7,171 nt of DNA, from NCBI GenBank assembly GCA_035316885.1, contig DATHII010000179.1, positions 1 through 7,171 of the forward strand, read 5' to 3'. How positions within the stretch are numbered: the first letter of the stretch is position 1; each line of letters starts with the position of its first letter. Below are positions 1-6,920 of the stretch, in pieces. The notes under the pieces were generated by a model. That model searched no databases. It was not told where the DNA came from and was given only the letters and a program-made list of their open reading frames with translations. This stretch comes from DASRTE01 sp035316885 (GTDB lineage Bacteria; Actinomycetota; Actinomycetes; Jiangellales; Jiangellaceae). A program made the position numbers and the translations under genes.

Positions 1-421
1 ATCCGTGGAGCCTGCCTATCCGGCCCGCCCGCACCGCCTCGCGAAGCGCCTGGTACCCGGCGTCGAACCGGCGCTGGAAACCGACCTGCAGCGCCGTGCC
101 GGCCGCCTCTACCTCCTTGAGGACGGCGACCGTGCTGGCGACGCTGCTGGCGACCGGCTTCTCGCAGAACACCGGTAGCCCGGCTCGGGCGAGCGCCACG
201 AGCAGTTCGGCATGCGTGGGAGTGGGCGTCGCGATGACGGCCGCGTCGACGCCGGCGCCGAGGACGTCGTCGCTTGTTGTGGCGCCGATCCGGTCGGCGA
301 CCAGTGCGGCCCGGGTTCGGTCGCGATCGGTGACGACGACCTCGTCGACCTCCGGCAAGTCAACGAGGGTGGCGGCGTGGAACGCGCCGATGCGTCCAGC
401 ACCGATCACGCCGACCCGCAT
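1..421 (-). CDS. Gfo/Idh/MocA-family NAD(P)-dependent oxidoreductase, N-terminal part (cut by window edge)
   Basis: Reading the minus strand from the ATG at 421-419 gives 140 residues that stay open to the window edge, so the C-terminal part lies outside. Residues 1-12 form a beta strand and a Rossmann glycine motif (GAGRIG, residues 7-12). Residue 32 onward (TDRD) is the end of the second strand that reads the cofactor ribose. The motif CEKPVA at residues 86-91 contains the conserved EKP, whose Lys88 is the usual catalytic or cofactor-contacting lysine of this family. VGFQRRFD (113-120) is also typical of inositol and sugar dehydrogenases. Full members are about 330-350 residues. The family oxidises polyols or sugars such as myo-inositol with NAD(P) in the cytoplasm; the exact substrate cannot be assigned. 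The start is supported by GGAGG at 428-432, six bases upstream. A promoter and operator-like inverted repeat precede it. Family assignment is firm; specificity is unknown. Confidence 0.9.
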   Translation of the reverse strand, partial: MRVGVIGAGRIGAFHAATLVDLPEVDEVVVTDRDRTRAALVADRIGATTSDDVLGAGVDAAVIATPTPTHAELLVALARAGLPVFCEKPVASSVASTVAVLKEVEAAGTALQVGFQRRFDAGYQALREAVRAGRIGRLHG

Positions 422-431
422 GATGCGCCTC

Positions 432-461
432 CGTCCAGTCACGCCGCGACGTGACTGGACG
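432..461 (-). promoter_or_regulatory. Operator-like 12-bp inverted repeat at the start of the dehydrogenase transcript
   Basis: The arms CGTCCAGTCACG (432-443) and CGTGACTGGACG (450-461) are perfect inverted copies separated by six bases. The repeat starts at about +1 of the predicted transcript and ends on the first base of the GGAGG ribosome-binding site. It is therefore placed to act as a repressor site, or as an RNA hairpin next to the ribosome-binding site. A third GTCAC at 461-465 adds an overlapping smaller dyad with GTGAC at 451-455. No cognate regulator is visible in the window. LacI- or GntR-type control is common for such dehydrogenases, but this is inference. Confidence 0.65.
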
Positions 462-464
462 TCA

Positions 465-493
465 CTTCTAGTGCCCGGCAGGGCGACTGTCAA
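465..493 (-). promoter_or_regulatory. Predicted sigma70-like promoter of the dehydrogenase gene
   Basis: On the minus strand, a consensus -35 box TTGACA (493-488) is followed after 17 bases by TAGAAG (470-465) as a weak -10 box. The expected start of transcription is near 458-459, inside the inverted repeat, which leaves a leader of about 37 bases before the ATG. A second TTGACG lies at 517-512 but has no better -10 box. The perfect -35 and ideal spacing are the main support. Confidence 0.55.
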
Positions 494-559
494 TGCTTTG
501 TCCTGACAAGCCGTCAATAAGACTAGCCCTCAAAGATCCGGGACCGTGAGGGGTCAGAC

Positions 560-583
560 TCGGGGGGGTGCCCGCCCCCCCGA
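560..583 (-). terminator. Very stable GC hairpin after the remnant gene (factor-independent terminator-like)
   Basis: TCGGGGGGG (560-568) pairs perfectly with CCCCCCCGA (575-583) around a six-base loop. It lies seven bases beyond the TGA (592-590) that ends the minus-strand remnant ORF, between that ORF and the promoter of the next minus-strand gene. There is no T-run on either side, so if it terminates transcription it is the U-less type often seen in high-GC actinobacteria. The strand is inferred from the neighbouring ORF end; the hairpin itself is symmetric. Confidence 0.55.
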
Positions 584-589
584 CGGCGG

Positions 590-1085
590 TCAGGCGGTCT
601 TCTTGCGGCCTCGGGTCAGGTGCGACGTCGAGGAGGGGTTGGTGGCGATCCCGAGCGCCGCGATGCGCATCGTCTCGGTAATGTCCCCGGCCCGACAGAC
701 ATCGGGCTGGCGCACGTGCAGCGGATCGGCCCGCAAGAACTCCAGCGCCCGATGCCTGGTTGCGATTGAGTCCAGGGCCAGCAGAACGTCAAGCGTGGCG
801 GCGAGTCGCGTGTAGCCGTGGACATCCTCCGGCGGCAGCGGCATCTCGAAGAACCCAGCATCGAGCTCTTCCAGCACTCCGTCCGACGCTTACAGCCTGC
901 GGAAGTTCGTACTGCCCCGCGACGTCCGCGAACACCGCCGCCCGCGGGCCATAGATCTCCCGCGCAATGCGAACCGAGGCGATGTCGTCGTCGGGACGCA
1001 CACCGATGGCAACCTTGACGGCAGGAACCCCAGTCCGCGCAGGCGTTCGGCCTCGGCACGAACCGCGGCCTGCCCTTCCTCGCCG
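590..1085 (-). pseudogene. Enolase-superfamily (mandelate racemase/sugar-acid dehydratase-like) gene remnant, frameshifted and truncated at both ends
   Basis: Three consecutive minus-strand pieces read as one internal stretch of an enolase-superfamily enzyme of roughly 140 residues. Piece one (about 1085-1025) reads GEEGQAAVRAEAERLRGLGF. A missing base near 1024 shifts to piece two (1023-879), which contains VKVAIG (the first lysine region of the barrel), RPDDDIASVR and VFADVAGQYELPQ with a metal-ligand aspartate. An extra base at 878 shifts back to piece three, with FFEMPLPPED (second metal-ligand glutamate), ALDSIATRH (third acidic ligand region) and QPDVCRAGDITETMRIAAL. After that, near 650, homology stops and about 20 unrelated residues lead to the TGA at 592-590. 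The N-terminal capping domain and the C-terminal catalytic histidine region are absent, so it cannot be active. Normal length would be near 370-400 residues. The 5' end abuts the integrase fragment. Boundaries are approximate. Confidence 0.75.
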
Positions 1086-1292
1086 GCCTGCCTGCTATCC
1101 GGCTACACGACCTGCGCCACACCAACGCAAGCCCGGCTTTGGCTGCCGGCATCGACATCAAGGTGGTATCCGAGCGCCTGGGCCATTCGACGATGGCAGT
1201 CACGGCTGACCTCTACACGCACGTCGTCCCGTCCCTTGGTCGAGACGCAGCGAGGCGCATCGCTGGGCTCCTGGGGGACGGGTCGCAAGCAA

Positions 1293-1314
1293 ATGCCTAC
1301 GAGATGCCTACGAG
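1293..1314 (+). repeat. Tandem 11-bp direct repeat near the attachment site
   Basis: ATGCCTACGAG occurs twice head to tail at 1293-1303 and 1304-1314, about 60 bases from the 3' end of tRNA-Arg and inside the integrase stump. Short direct repeats at this distance from a tRNA core are the usual form of integrase arm-binding sites, so that is one reading. A chance duplication is the other. A perfect 10-bp palindrome (CGATGCATCG, 1348-1357) lies between the repeat and the tRNA. Confidence 0.7.
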
Positions 1315-1373
1315 CGAGGCCCACCAGGGGCCGGAGAGGAGGGGCGACGATGCATCGCTGCAGGCAGATGGAG

Positions 1374-1408
1374 CGCGCCCGAAGGGATTCGAACCCCCAA
1401 CCTTCTGA
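1374..1408. other. Putative attachment half-site (attL/attR) in the 3' end of tRNA-Arg
   Basis: The 3' half of tRNA-Arg, including the T arm and acceptor strand, is overlapped by the tail of a convergent tyrosine recombinase ORF. Integrases of this kind recombine within the tRNA 3' part and rebuild it. The element side is the lower-coordinate side. No second copy of the T-arm/acceptor segment occurs in this window, so the partner half-site, if it survives, lies beyond position 1. Exact core limits cannot be set from one end. Confidence 0.5.
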
Positions 1409-1446
1409 TCCGTAGTCAGATGCTCTATCCGTTGAGCTACGGGCGC
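1374..1446 (-). tRNA. tRNA-Arg, anticodon ACG
   Basis: On the minus strand the acceptor stem GCGCCCG (1446-1440) pairs with CGGGCGC (1381-1375). A four-base D stem GCTC/GAGC follows. The anticodon arm is TCTGA-CTACGGA-TCAGA, with ACG at positions 34-36. The T loop is TTCGAAT. The body is 72 bases plus discriminator G at 1374. CCA is not encoded (the next bases are CTC), so it must be added after transcription. It would read CGN arginine codons, with A34 normally deaminated to inosine. Its 3' half overlaps the end of the integrase ORF on the other strand. Confidence 0.97.
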
Positions 1447-1466
1447 AGGTCGCAATGACGGTCAGG

Positions 1467-1496
1467 AGTGTATCGTCCGGCGGCGCACGAGCCGAA
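1467..1496 (-). promoter_or_regulatory. Possible tRNA-Arg promoter
   Basis: On the minus strand, TACACT (1472-1467) fits a -10 box and TTCGGC (1496-1491) is a weak -35 box, with an 18-base spacer. Transcription would begin near 1460, about 14 bases before the mature tRNA 5' end at 1446. The -10 box is good and the -35 box is poor. This lies in the short gap between the tRNA and the 3' end of the CapA-family gene. Confidence 0.35.
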
Positions 1497-1523
1497 TCCC
1501 TGACTGGGGCGGAACGCGGTGAC

Positions 1524-2636
1524 CTAACCAATCGATTTAAGGACCAGCGTCCCGTCCGGCTCCGCTTCGACCCCGGAGCCGAAGGAGCGGCTGATGCGGT
1601 CCAGAACGTTGGCGAGCAAGGTGCTGTCTTGCGCCGATGCCCGGTGGAGGCGCATTTGCCGTGCCTGAAACGGCGACATCCGTAGCGCGGCCAGTCGGCC
1701 TGTCTCGACGTGGATCGTCGCGAGGTAGAGCAGGCGGAGGTCGTCGCGATACTTCTCGTAGCCGGTGATCCCTTCGTAGTCGTCGACGAGGTCGCCGCAG
1801 CCGTAGAGCACGAGCTTCCCCCGGTAGACCTCGATCGGCCGCGGATGGTGCGAGGAGTGCCCGTACAGGACGTCGACGCCCCCATCGATCAGCAAGTGCG
1901 CTAGCCGCACGTCGGCGGTCGGGACGTGGTAGCCCCAGTTAGACCCCCAATGGATTGACACGACGACGACGTCGCCGCGGTCCTTGGCCTGCCGAACCCG
2001 TTCCAGCAGGTCGGAGACCGCAGCGGCGGATGCGTTCCCGACGAAGTTCACCCCAGGCCGCTCGTCGGTCGCCGCCCACCGTGCCGGAACGCCACTCGAG
2101 GGCATGCCGACCGAGAAGATCGTGATCTTGCCGGCGGTGGTGTCGACGGTCGCCGGCCGCCGCGCCGCGCCCGCATCCCGGCCAGCGCCCGTCGTCTGGA
2201 CGGCGGCAGCAGCCAGCACGTCCAGTGTTTCCTCCAACCCGCAAGTCCCGAAGTCGAGCACGTGGTTGTTCGCGAGCGTGCAGACGTCGACACGCGCAAC
2301 GGTCAGGCACGGCACGTTGTCCGGGTTCATGCGGTAGTGCACGCCCTTGCCCGGGTCGTAGTTGTCGCTTCGGGTGACACTCGTCTCGAGGTTCACCAGC
2401 CGAAGGTCGGACGCTTCATCATCGATCGCTCGTACGGCGTCACCCCACGGCCAAGAGAAGTCGACCGGACGCGGGATCGGGCCGTTCAACGCTTCGGCGA
2501 GCTCGACGTACCTGCGCGCATCGCGGACGGACTGCTCGTACAGGGTCGGGTCGCCGGGATGCGGAAGGATCTGGTCGACACCACGGCCCGTCATCATGTC
2601 GCCGCCAAGCAGCAAACGGACAGCACGGTCCGGCAT
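1524..2636 (-). CDS. CapA-family (poly-gamma-glutamate synthesis type) metallophosphatase-like protein, cytoplasmic
   Basis: From ATG 2636-2634 this gives 370 residues, normal for a CapA (PGA_cap) domain protein of the calcineurin-like phosphoesterase fold. Metal-site motifs appear in order: GGDMM (11-15), VNLETS (81-86), LANNHVLDFG (121-130), VSIHWGSNWGY (226-236) and YGHSSHHPRP (258-267). These supply the Asp, Asn and His ligands expected for a two-metal site. An upstream in-frame ATG at 2681 would overlap the preceding gene. The later ATG is preferred because GGDMM then falls at the family's usual distance from the N-terminus; its ribosome-binding site is weak (GAGAG, 2643-2639). There is no signal peptide or membrane helix, unlike membrane-anchored Bacillus CapA, so a capsule role is doubtful and it is more likely a soluble hydrolase of unknown substrate. 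It follows the Rieske gene by 22 bases and is probably co-transcribed with it. Confidence 0.9.
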   Translation of the reverse strand: MPDRAVRLLLGGDMMTGRGVDQILPHPGDPTLYEQSVRDARRYVELAEALNGPIPRPVDFSWPWGDAVRAIDDEASDLRLVNLETSVTRSDNYDPGKGVHYRMNPDNVPCLTVARVDVCTLANNHVLDFGTCGLEETLDVLAAAAVQTTGAGRDAGAARRPATVDTTAGKITIFSVGMPSSGVPARWAATDERPGVNFVGNASAAAVSDLLERVRQAKDRGDVVVVSIHWGSNWGYHVPTADVRLAHLLIDGGVDVLYGHSSHHPRPIEVYRGKLVLYGCGDLVDDYEGITGYEKYRDDLRLLYLATIHVETGRLAALRMSPFQARQMRLHRASAQDSTLLANVLDRISRSFGSGVEAEPDGTLVLKSIG

Positions 2637-2658
2637 GTCTCTCACAGTACGGAGAGCT

Positions 2659-3819
2659 CTACGCCATTGCGTGTGGGGCAACGCCCTGATACGCCCGGGC
2701 GACCATGGTCACCCACTGGTACACGGCGTCCTCGTTGGGCGCGAACGGGCCTGGAGCGAAGTGCGGCGAGCACAGCCCGCGCTGAACCGACTCGCACGCC
2801 GACCAGTCCTGTCGGTTCGTCAGGTCCCAGAACTCGACCGCGTACGACGGGTCGACGCCGTCGTCGACGAAGTACCACGAGCACTCGACCCTGGTCAGCG
2901 CGGGCCCGACCGGTGTCAGGAGGTGGGTCATCACGTAGTCCGGATGCAGCGACATCAATAGATTCGGGAAGAGCCCGAGGTAAAGCACCACACCCTGGTC
3001 GACACCCTCGATCGGCATGCCCGAGGATTCCCCGTCGAGCGACATGGTCGCTGCGCCGTCGCGGAGGTCCATCGATCCGCCCACCCAGGCACCCGGTAGG
3101 TCGTAGTTGTGGCCGCTGGTCGGCGGCGAGACCTGACACAGTTCCGGATGGATCAGCGGGCAGTGGTAGCACTCGTGGTAGTTCTCGACCAGCACCTTCC
3201 AGTTGGCGGCGACCTCGTAGTCGTGCCGGGCCTGCCGCACGAGCGCCTCGGGCCGGTACGGCGTGACCAGCGACCCCAGAGCGCCGACGTGATCCGGGAA
3301 CGACGGACCGTCGCCGCCGGCGTTGACGAAGACCCACCCGTGCCACACGGAGACCGGGAGCGACACCAGACCGAACTCCGCCGGCTCGAACCCGTCGAGC
3401 TCCCGGATTCCGGGCGCCGCAACGAGGCTGCCGGACAGCGAGTAGTTCCAGGCGTGGTACGGGCAGAGCAGCGCACGCCTGGCGTCGGTGTCCCCGACCG
3501 GCAGGATCTCGTGCCCGCGATGACGGCAGGTGTTGGCGAGCGCGTGCACGTCGCCACCGGGCGGAAACGTGAGCAGCACCGAGATGTCGCCGACGAGTGT
3601 GCCGCGCTGGGTCACCGGCTGGCCCGAACCGTCCTGGCGCAACTCGTCGTCTCGTCCCACGCACGTCCACGTGCCGGCGAACAGATGACGACGCTCCCAG
3701 CCGAGCACCTCCTCCGAGGTGTACGCGACGGCCGGCAGCATCGTTCCGCGCCCGAACGCCCGCAGGGCGGGCTCGAGCGCAGCGGTCGCGATCGGCGCAC
3801 CCGTTCCCGTTCGCACCAT
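2659..3819 (-). CDS. Rieske [2Fe-2S] aromatic-ring-hydroxylating-type oxygenase, alpha (catalytic) subunit
   Basis: A 386-residue soluble protein. The Rieske cluster motif is Cys98-X-His100 (TCRHRGH) with Cys119-X2-His122 (LCPYHAW). The mononuclear iron site is ENYHECYHCPLIH (212-224): His219 and His224 are two iron ligands, and Asp338 in RQDWSACE is the likely third. Glu216 takes the bridging position held by Asp in naphthalene dioxygenase. That glutamate and the NYHECYHCPLIHPEL signature are typical of the branch containing carnitine monooxygenase CntA, glycine-betaine demethylase GbcA and choline monooxygenase. A quaternary-amine or N-methyl substrate is therefore plausible but unproven. 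Such enzymes need a reductase (and sometimes a ferredoxin), and none is encoded here. The ATG at 3819 lacks a clear ribosome-binding site. ATG at codon 27 is an alternative, but residues 10-26 look like normal family sequence. It heads an apparent operon with the CapA-family gene and is divergent from pckG. Confidence 0.93.
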   Translation of the reverse strand: MVRTGTGAPIATAALEPALRAFGRGTMLPAVAYTSEEVLGWERRHLFAGTWTCVGRDDELRQDGSGQPVTQRGTLVGDISVLLTFPPGGDVHALANTCRHRGHEILPVGDTDARRALLCPYHAWNYSLSGSLVAAPGIRELDGFEPAEFGLVSLPVSVWHGWVFVNAGGDGPSFPDHVGALGSLVTPYRPEALVRQARHDYEVAANWKVLVENYHECYHCPLIHPELCQVSPPTSGHNYDLPGAWVGGSMDLRDGAATMSLDGESSGMPIEGVDQGVVLYLGLFPNLLMSLHPDYVMTHLLTPVGPALTRVECSWYFVDDGVDPSYAVEFWDLTNRQDWSACESVQRGLCSPHFAPGPFAPNEDAVYQWVTMVARAYQGVAPHAMA

Positions 3820-3905
3820 GCGGCCAGCATGTCCGAGGCGCGACCGGCAGGGAAAGGTCAGTCACGGGACCGGCTCGCAAGTATGCAGCCGCGTCGACCA
3901 GCGCC

Positions 3906-3937
3906 GGTACGTACCAATAGCCCTGACCGGTCCGGTC
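3906..3937 (-). promoter_or_regulatory. Pair of palindromes upstream of the Rieske gene
   Basis: GGTACGTACC (3906-3915) is a perfect 10-bp palindrome. GACCGG-T-CCGGTC (3925-3937) is a perfect 6-bp dyad around one base. They sit about 87-118 bases before the Rieske start codon with centres 20-21 bases apart, roughly two helical turns, so a dimeric regulator could bind both on one face. The GC-rich background makes short CG palindromes fairly common, so functional status is uncertain. Confidence 0.4.
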
Positions 3938-4109
3938 CAGTCCGTACCACGGTGTCTCATCAGCGCAGGCCAGCGGAGTTTGTGACCCGATTCACCGAGC
4001 CGCGCCATTCCGCCACATGAGACGCGCACCGTACCGTGCGGCATATCCACCGTCGTGAAACCCGCTCGCAGCACTCCTCAGCGGCCGGGTGACAGGTCAG
4101 CACACCCCG

Positions 4110-4138
4110 TTGAGACGACCCCGGTCGTGCCGTAGGGC
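4110..4138 (+). promoter_or_regulatory. Possible pckG promoter with dyad in the spacer
   Basis: TTGAGA (4110-4115) and TAGGGC (4133-4138) are separated by 17 bases. The spacer and the last base of the -35 box contain a dyad, ACGACC-CC-GGTCGT (4115-4128), with six-base perfect arms. Transcription would begin near 4145, leaving about 30 bases before the ATG at 4175. The -35 box is good and the -10 box weak. A protein bound to the dyad would block or bend the promoter, which suits a gene normally controlled by carbon source. Confidence 0.4.
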
Positions 4139-4160
4139 CGACGCCGCAACCCGTGCGAAT

Positions 4161-4166
4161 AGGTGA
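4161..4166 (+). promoter_or_regulatory. Ribosome-binding site deciding the pckG start
   Basis: AGGTGA (4161-4166) matches the anti-Shine-Dalgarno complement AGGAGGTG and lies eight bases before ATG 4175. The in-frame GTG at 4163-4165 is part of this site, so it is more likely the ribosome-binding sequence than the start codon. Confidence 0.7.
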
Positions 4167-4174
4167 TCCCGCGA

Positions 4175-6007
<1,833 letters not shown>

Positions 6008-6035
6008 CGTCACACCGACGTTCGACACGTGTTGC

Positions 6036-6920
6036 TCAGGCGGTGCTTCCTTCCAGGACGGCGTTGACCTCCGCCCCGAACAGCGTCGCGAAGGTCGACA
6101 GCCACAGCCACACCAGCAGGACGACCACGCCGGCGAGGGCACCGTAGGTCTCCGCGTAGGACCCGAAGTTGTCGACATAGACGGAGAAGCCGACGGACGC
6201 GACCAGCCAGAGAATCACGGCCACGATCGCCCCCACCGAGAACCACCGGAACGGCGCATCAGCACGGTCCGGGGCGACGCTGTACAGCACGGCGAGAGCG
6301 AGGAATAGGGCGACGATCAAGCCCACCCAGCGCCCCACCTCGACGACGAGATGCAGCCAACTCGGCAGGTCGAGGGCGTTGAGTACGGCAGGCATGACGG
6401 CGACCAGCGCCACCGCGGCCACGATGAAGACGATGGCAGCAAGCGTGAGCCCGAGCCCCATCAGCCTCCTCTTGACGACGTTGCGCCCGTCGTTCGTGCC
6501 ATAGGCGACATTCGTGGCCTTGATCAGGTTTCCGACGGCGCTGGACGCGCTCCACAGCGCTACGCCGAGGGCGACGACCAGGCCGGTGCCCAGCGAACGT
6601 TGCTCCGCTCCGGTGATCGACTCGAGCTGTGACGTCAGCAGTTCGTCGGCGCTGTCGGGCAATGCCGAGCCGAACGAAGCGAGTTGCCCCTCTACGTCTG
6701 CGGGGTCGCTGACCAACCCGTACAGCAGGACCACCGCGATCATGGTCGGGACGATCGCCAGGAAGGCATAGAACGCAACGCCCGCCGCGATCAGCGGGAC
6801 CTGGGCGTTCCGGGCCCGCTTCCAGGCCGCCTTCAGTACGTCGAGACGTCTACGCCATGGCCCCCGCGCTCCGGCCCCCCCTCCGTCCTCAGCCGGACGG
6901 GTTTCCTGCTCGACCCCCAT
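6036..6920 (-). CDS. YihY/virulence factor BrkB family inner-membrane protein
   Basis: From ATG 6920-6918 this gives 294 residues. About 35 basic, hydrophilic residues (including WRRR and KAAWKRAR) lead into six membrane helices. Helix 1 has the family signature AAGVAFYAFLAIVPTM (about 45-60). Helix 2 is around TGLVVALGVALWSASSAVGNLIKA, helix 3 around LTLAAIVFIVAAVALVAVM and helix 4 around VGLIVALFLALAVLYSVAP. Helix 5 is around SVGAIVAVILWLVASVGFSVYV. Helix 6 runs from YGALAGVVVLL through TLFGAEVNAVLEG near the C-terminus. Conserved family features are the small-residue SS/N in helix 2 and YGALAG...FGAE at the end. The molecular function of the family is not settled; the old RNase BN label is wrong. 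A GTG at 6998 would add 26 residues containing CPEHGGALHC, but neither start has a strong ribosome-binding site; GGGG before ATG 6920 is slightly better. Convergent with pckG and downstream of tRNA-Ser. Confidence 0.92.
   Translation of the reverse strand: MGVEQETRPAEDGGGAGARGPWRRRLDVLKAAWKRARNAQVPLIAAGVAFYAFLAIVPTMIAVVLLYGLVSDPADVEGQLASFGSALPDSADELLTSQLESITGAEQRSLGTGLVVALGVALWSASSAVGNLIKATNVAYGTNDGRNVVKRRLMGLGLTLAAIVFIVAAVALVAVMPAVLNALDLPSWLHLVVEVGRWVGLIVALFLALAVLYSVAPDRADAPFRWFSVGAIVAVILWLVASVGFSVYVDNFGSYAETYGALAGVVVLLVWLWLSTFATLFGAEVNAVLEGSTA

Larger units (their letters stand above)
1079..1408 (+). pseudogene. Tyrosine recombinase (phage/ICE integrase) C-terminal fragment next to tRNA-Arg
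   Basis: The plus-strand frame ending in TGA at 1406-1408 encodes a C-terminal integrase catalytic core. It has LPAIRLHDLRHT (His codon 1106-1108, Arg codon 1115-1117, the HxxR box), then ERLGHST (third histidine at 1184-1186) and ADLYTHVVP with the nucleophilic tyrosine codon at 1214-1216. The same frame is open back to a stop at 1016-1018, but integrase-like residues begin only around 1079. The DNA-binding N-terminal domains and the first catalytic arginine (box I) are gone, and there is no credible start, so it is an inactive stump. The ORF ends inside tRNA-Arg with the tail KGFEPPTF, the translated T-arm commonly seen when an integrase gene lies at a tRNA attachment site. It shows that an integrated element once occupied the DNA to the left. 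Confidence 0.85.
3820..4174. other. Divergent intergenic region between Rieske gene and pckG
   Basis: No convincing coding frame lies in these 355 bases. They hold the 5' signals of both divergent genes: two palindromes nearer the Rieske side (3906-3937) and a weak promoter with a dyad in its spacer on the pckG side (4110-4138). A longer-range imperfect inverted repeat is also present: ACGGT-GTCTCAT (3949-3960) against ATGAGAC-GCGC-ACCGT (4017-4032). This is seven pairs, a four-base bulge and five pairs, bracketing 56 bases. A possible minus-strand -10 box CATACT (3885-3880) for the Rieske gene has no acceptable -35 box. Confidence 0.6.

Noticed and set aside
1103..1885. Minus-strand frame running through tRNA-Arg and the CapA gene
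   Set aside because: It crosses a tRNA and is out of frame with the CapA metal-site motifs.
2262..3266. Long plus-strand open frame opposite the CapA and Rieske genes
   Set aside because: Its translation is low-complexity Arg/Pro/Ser-rich with no family resemblance, and it lies fully antisense to two genes with clear catalytic motifs; it is a GC-rich shadow.
2642..3880. 412-residue minus-strand frame overlapping the Rieske gene
   Set aside because: It is out of frame with the Rieske motifs, rich in Arg/Ala/Gly, and explained by GC skew at codon positions.
4163..4165. GTG as the start codon of pckG
   Set aside because: It lies inside AGGTGA, which is ideally spaced as ribosome-binding site for ATG 4175, and has no good site of its own.
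6008..6035. Possible bidirectional terminator between pckG and the YihY-like gene
   Set aside because: Only an 8-bp palindrome (ACACGTGT, 6025-6032) is present; there is no stem-loop of useful length.
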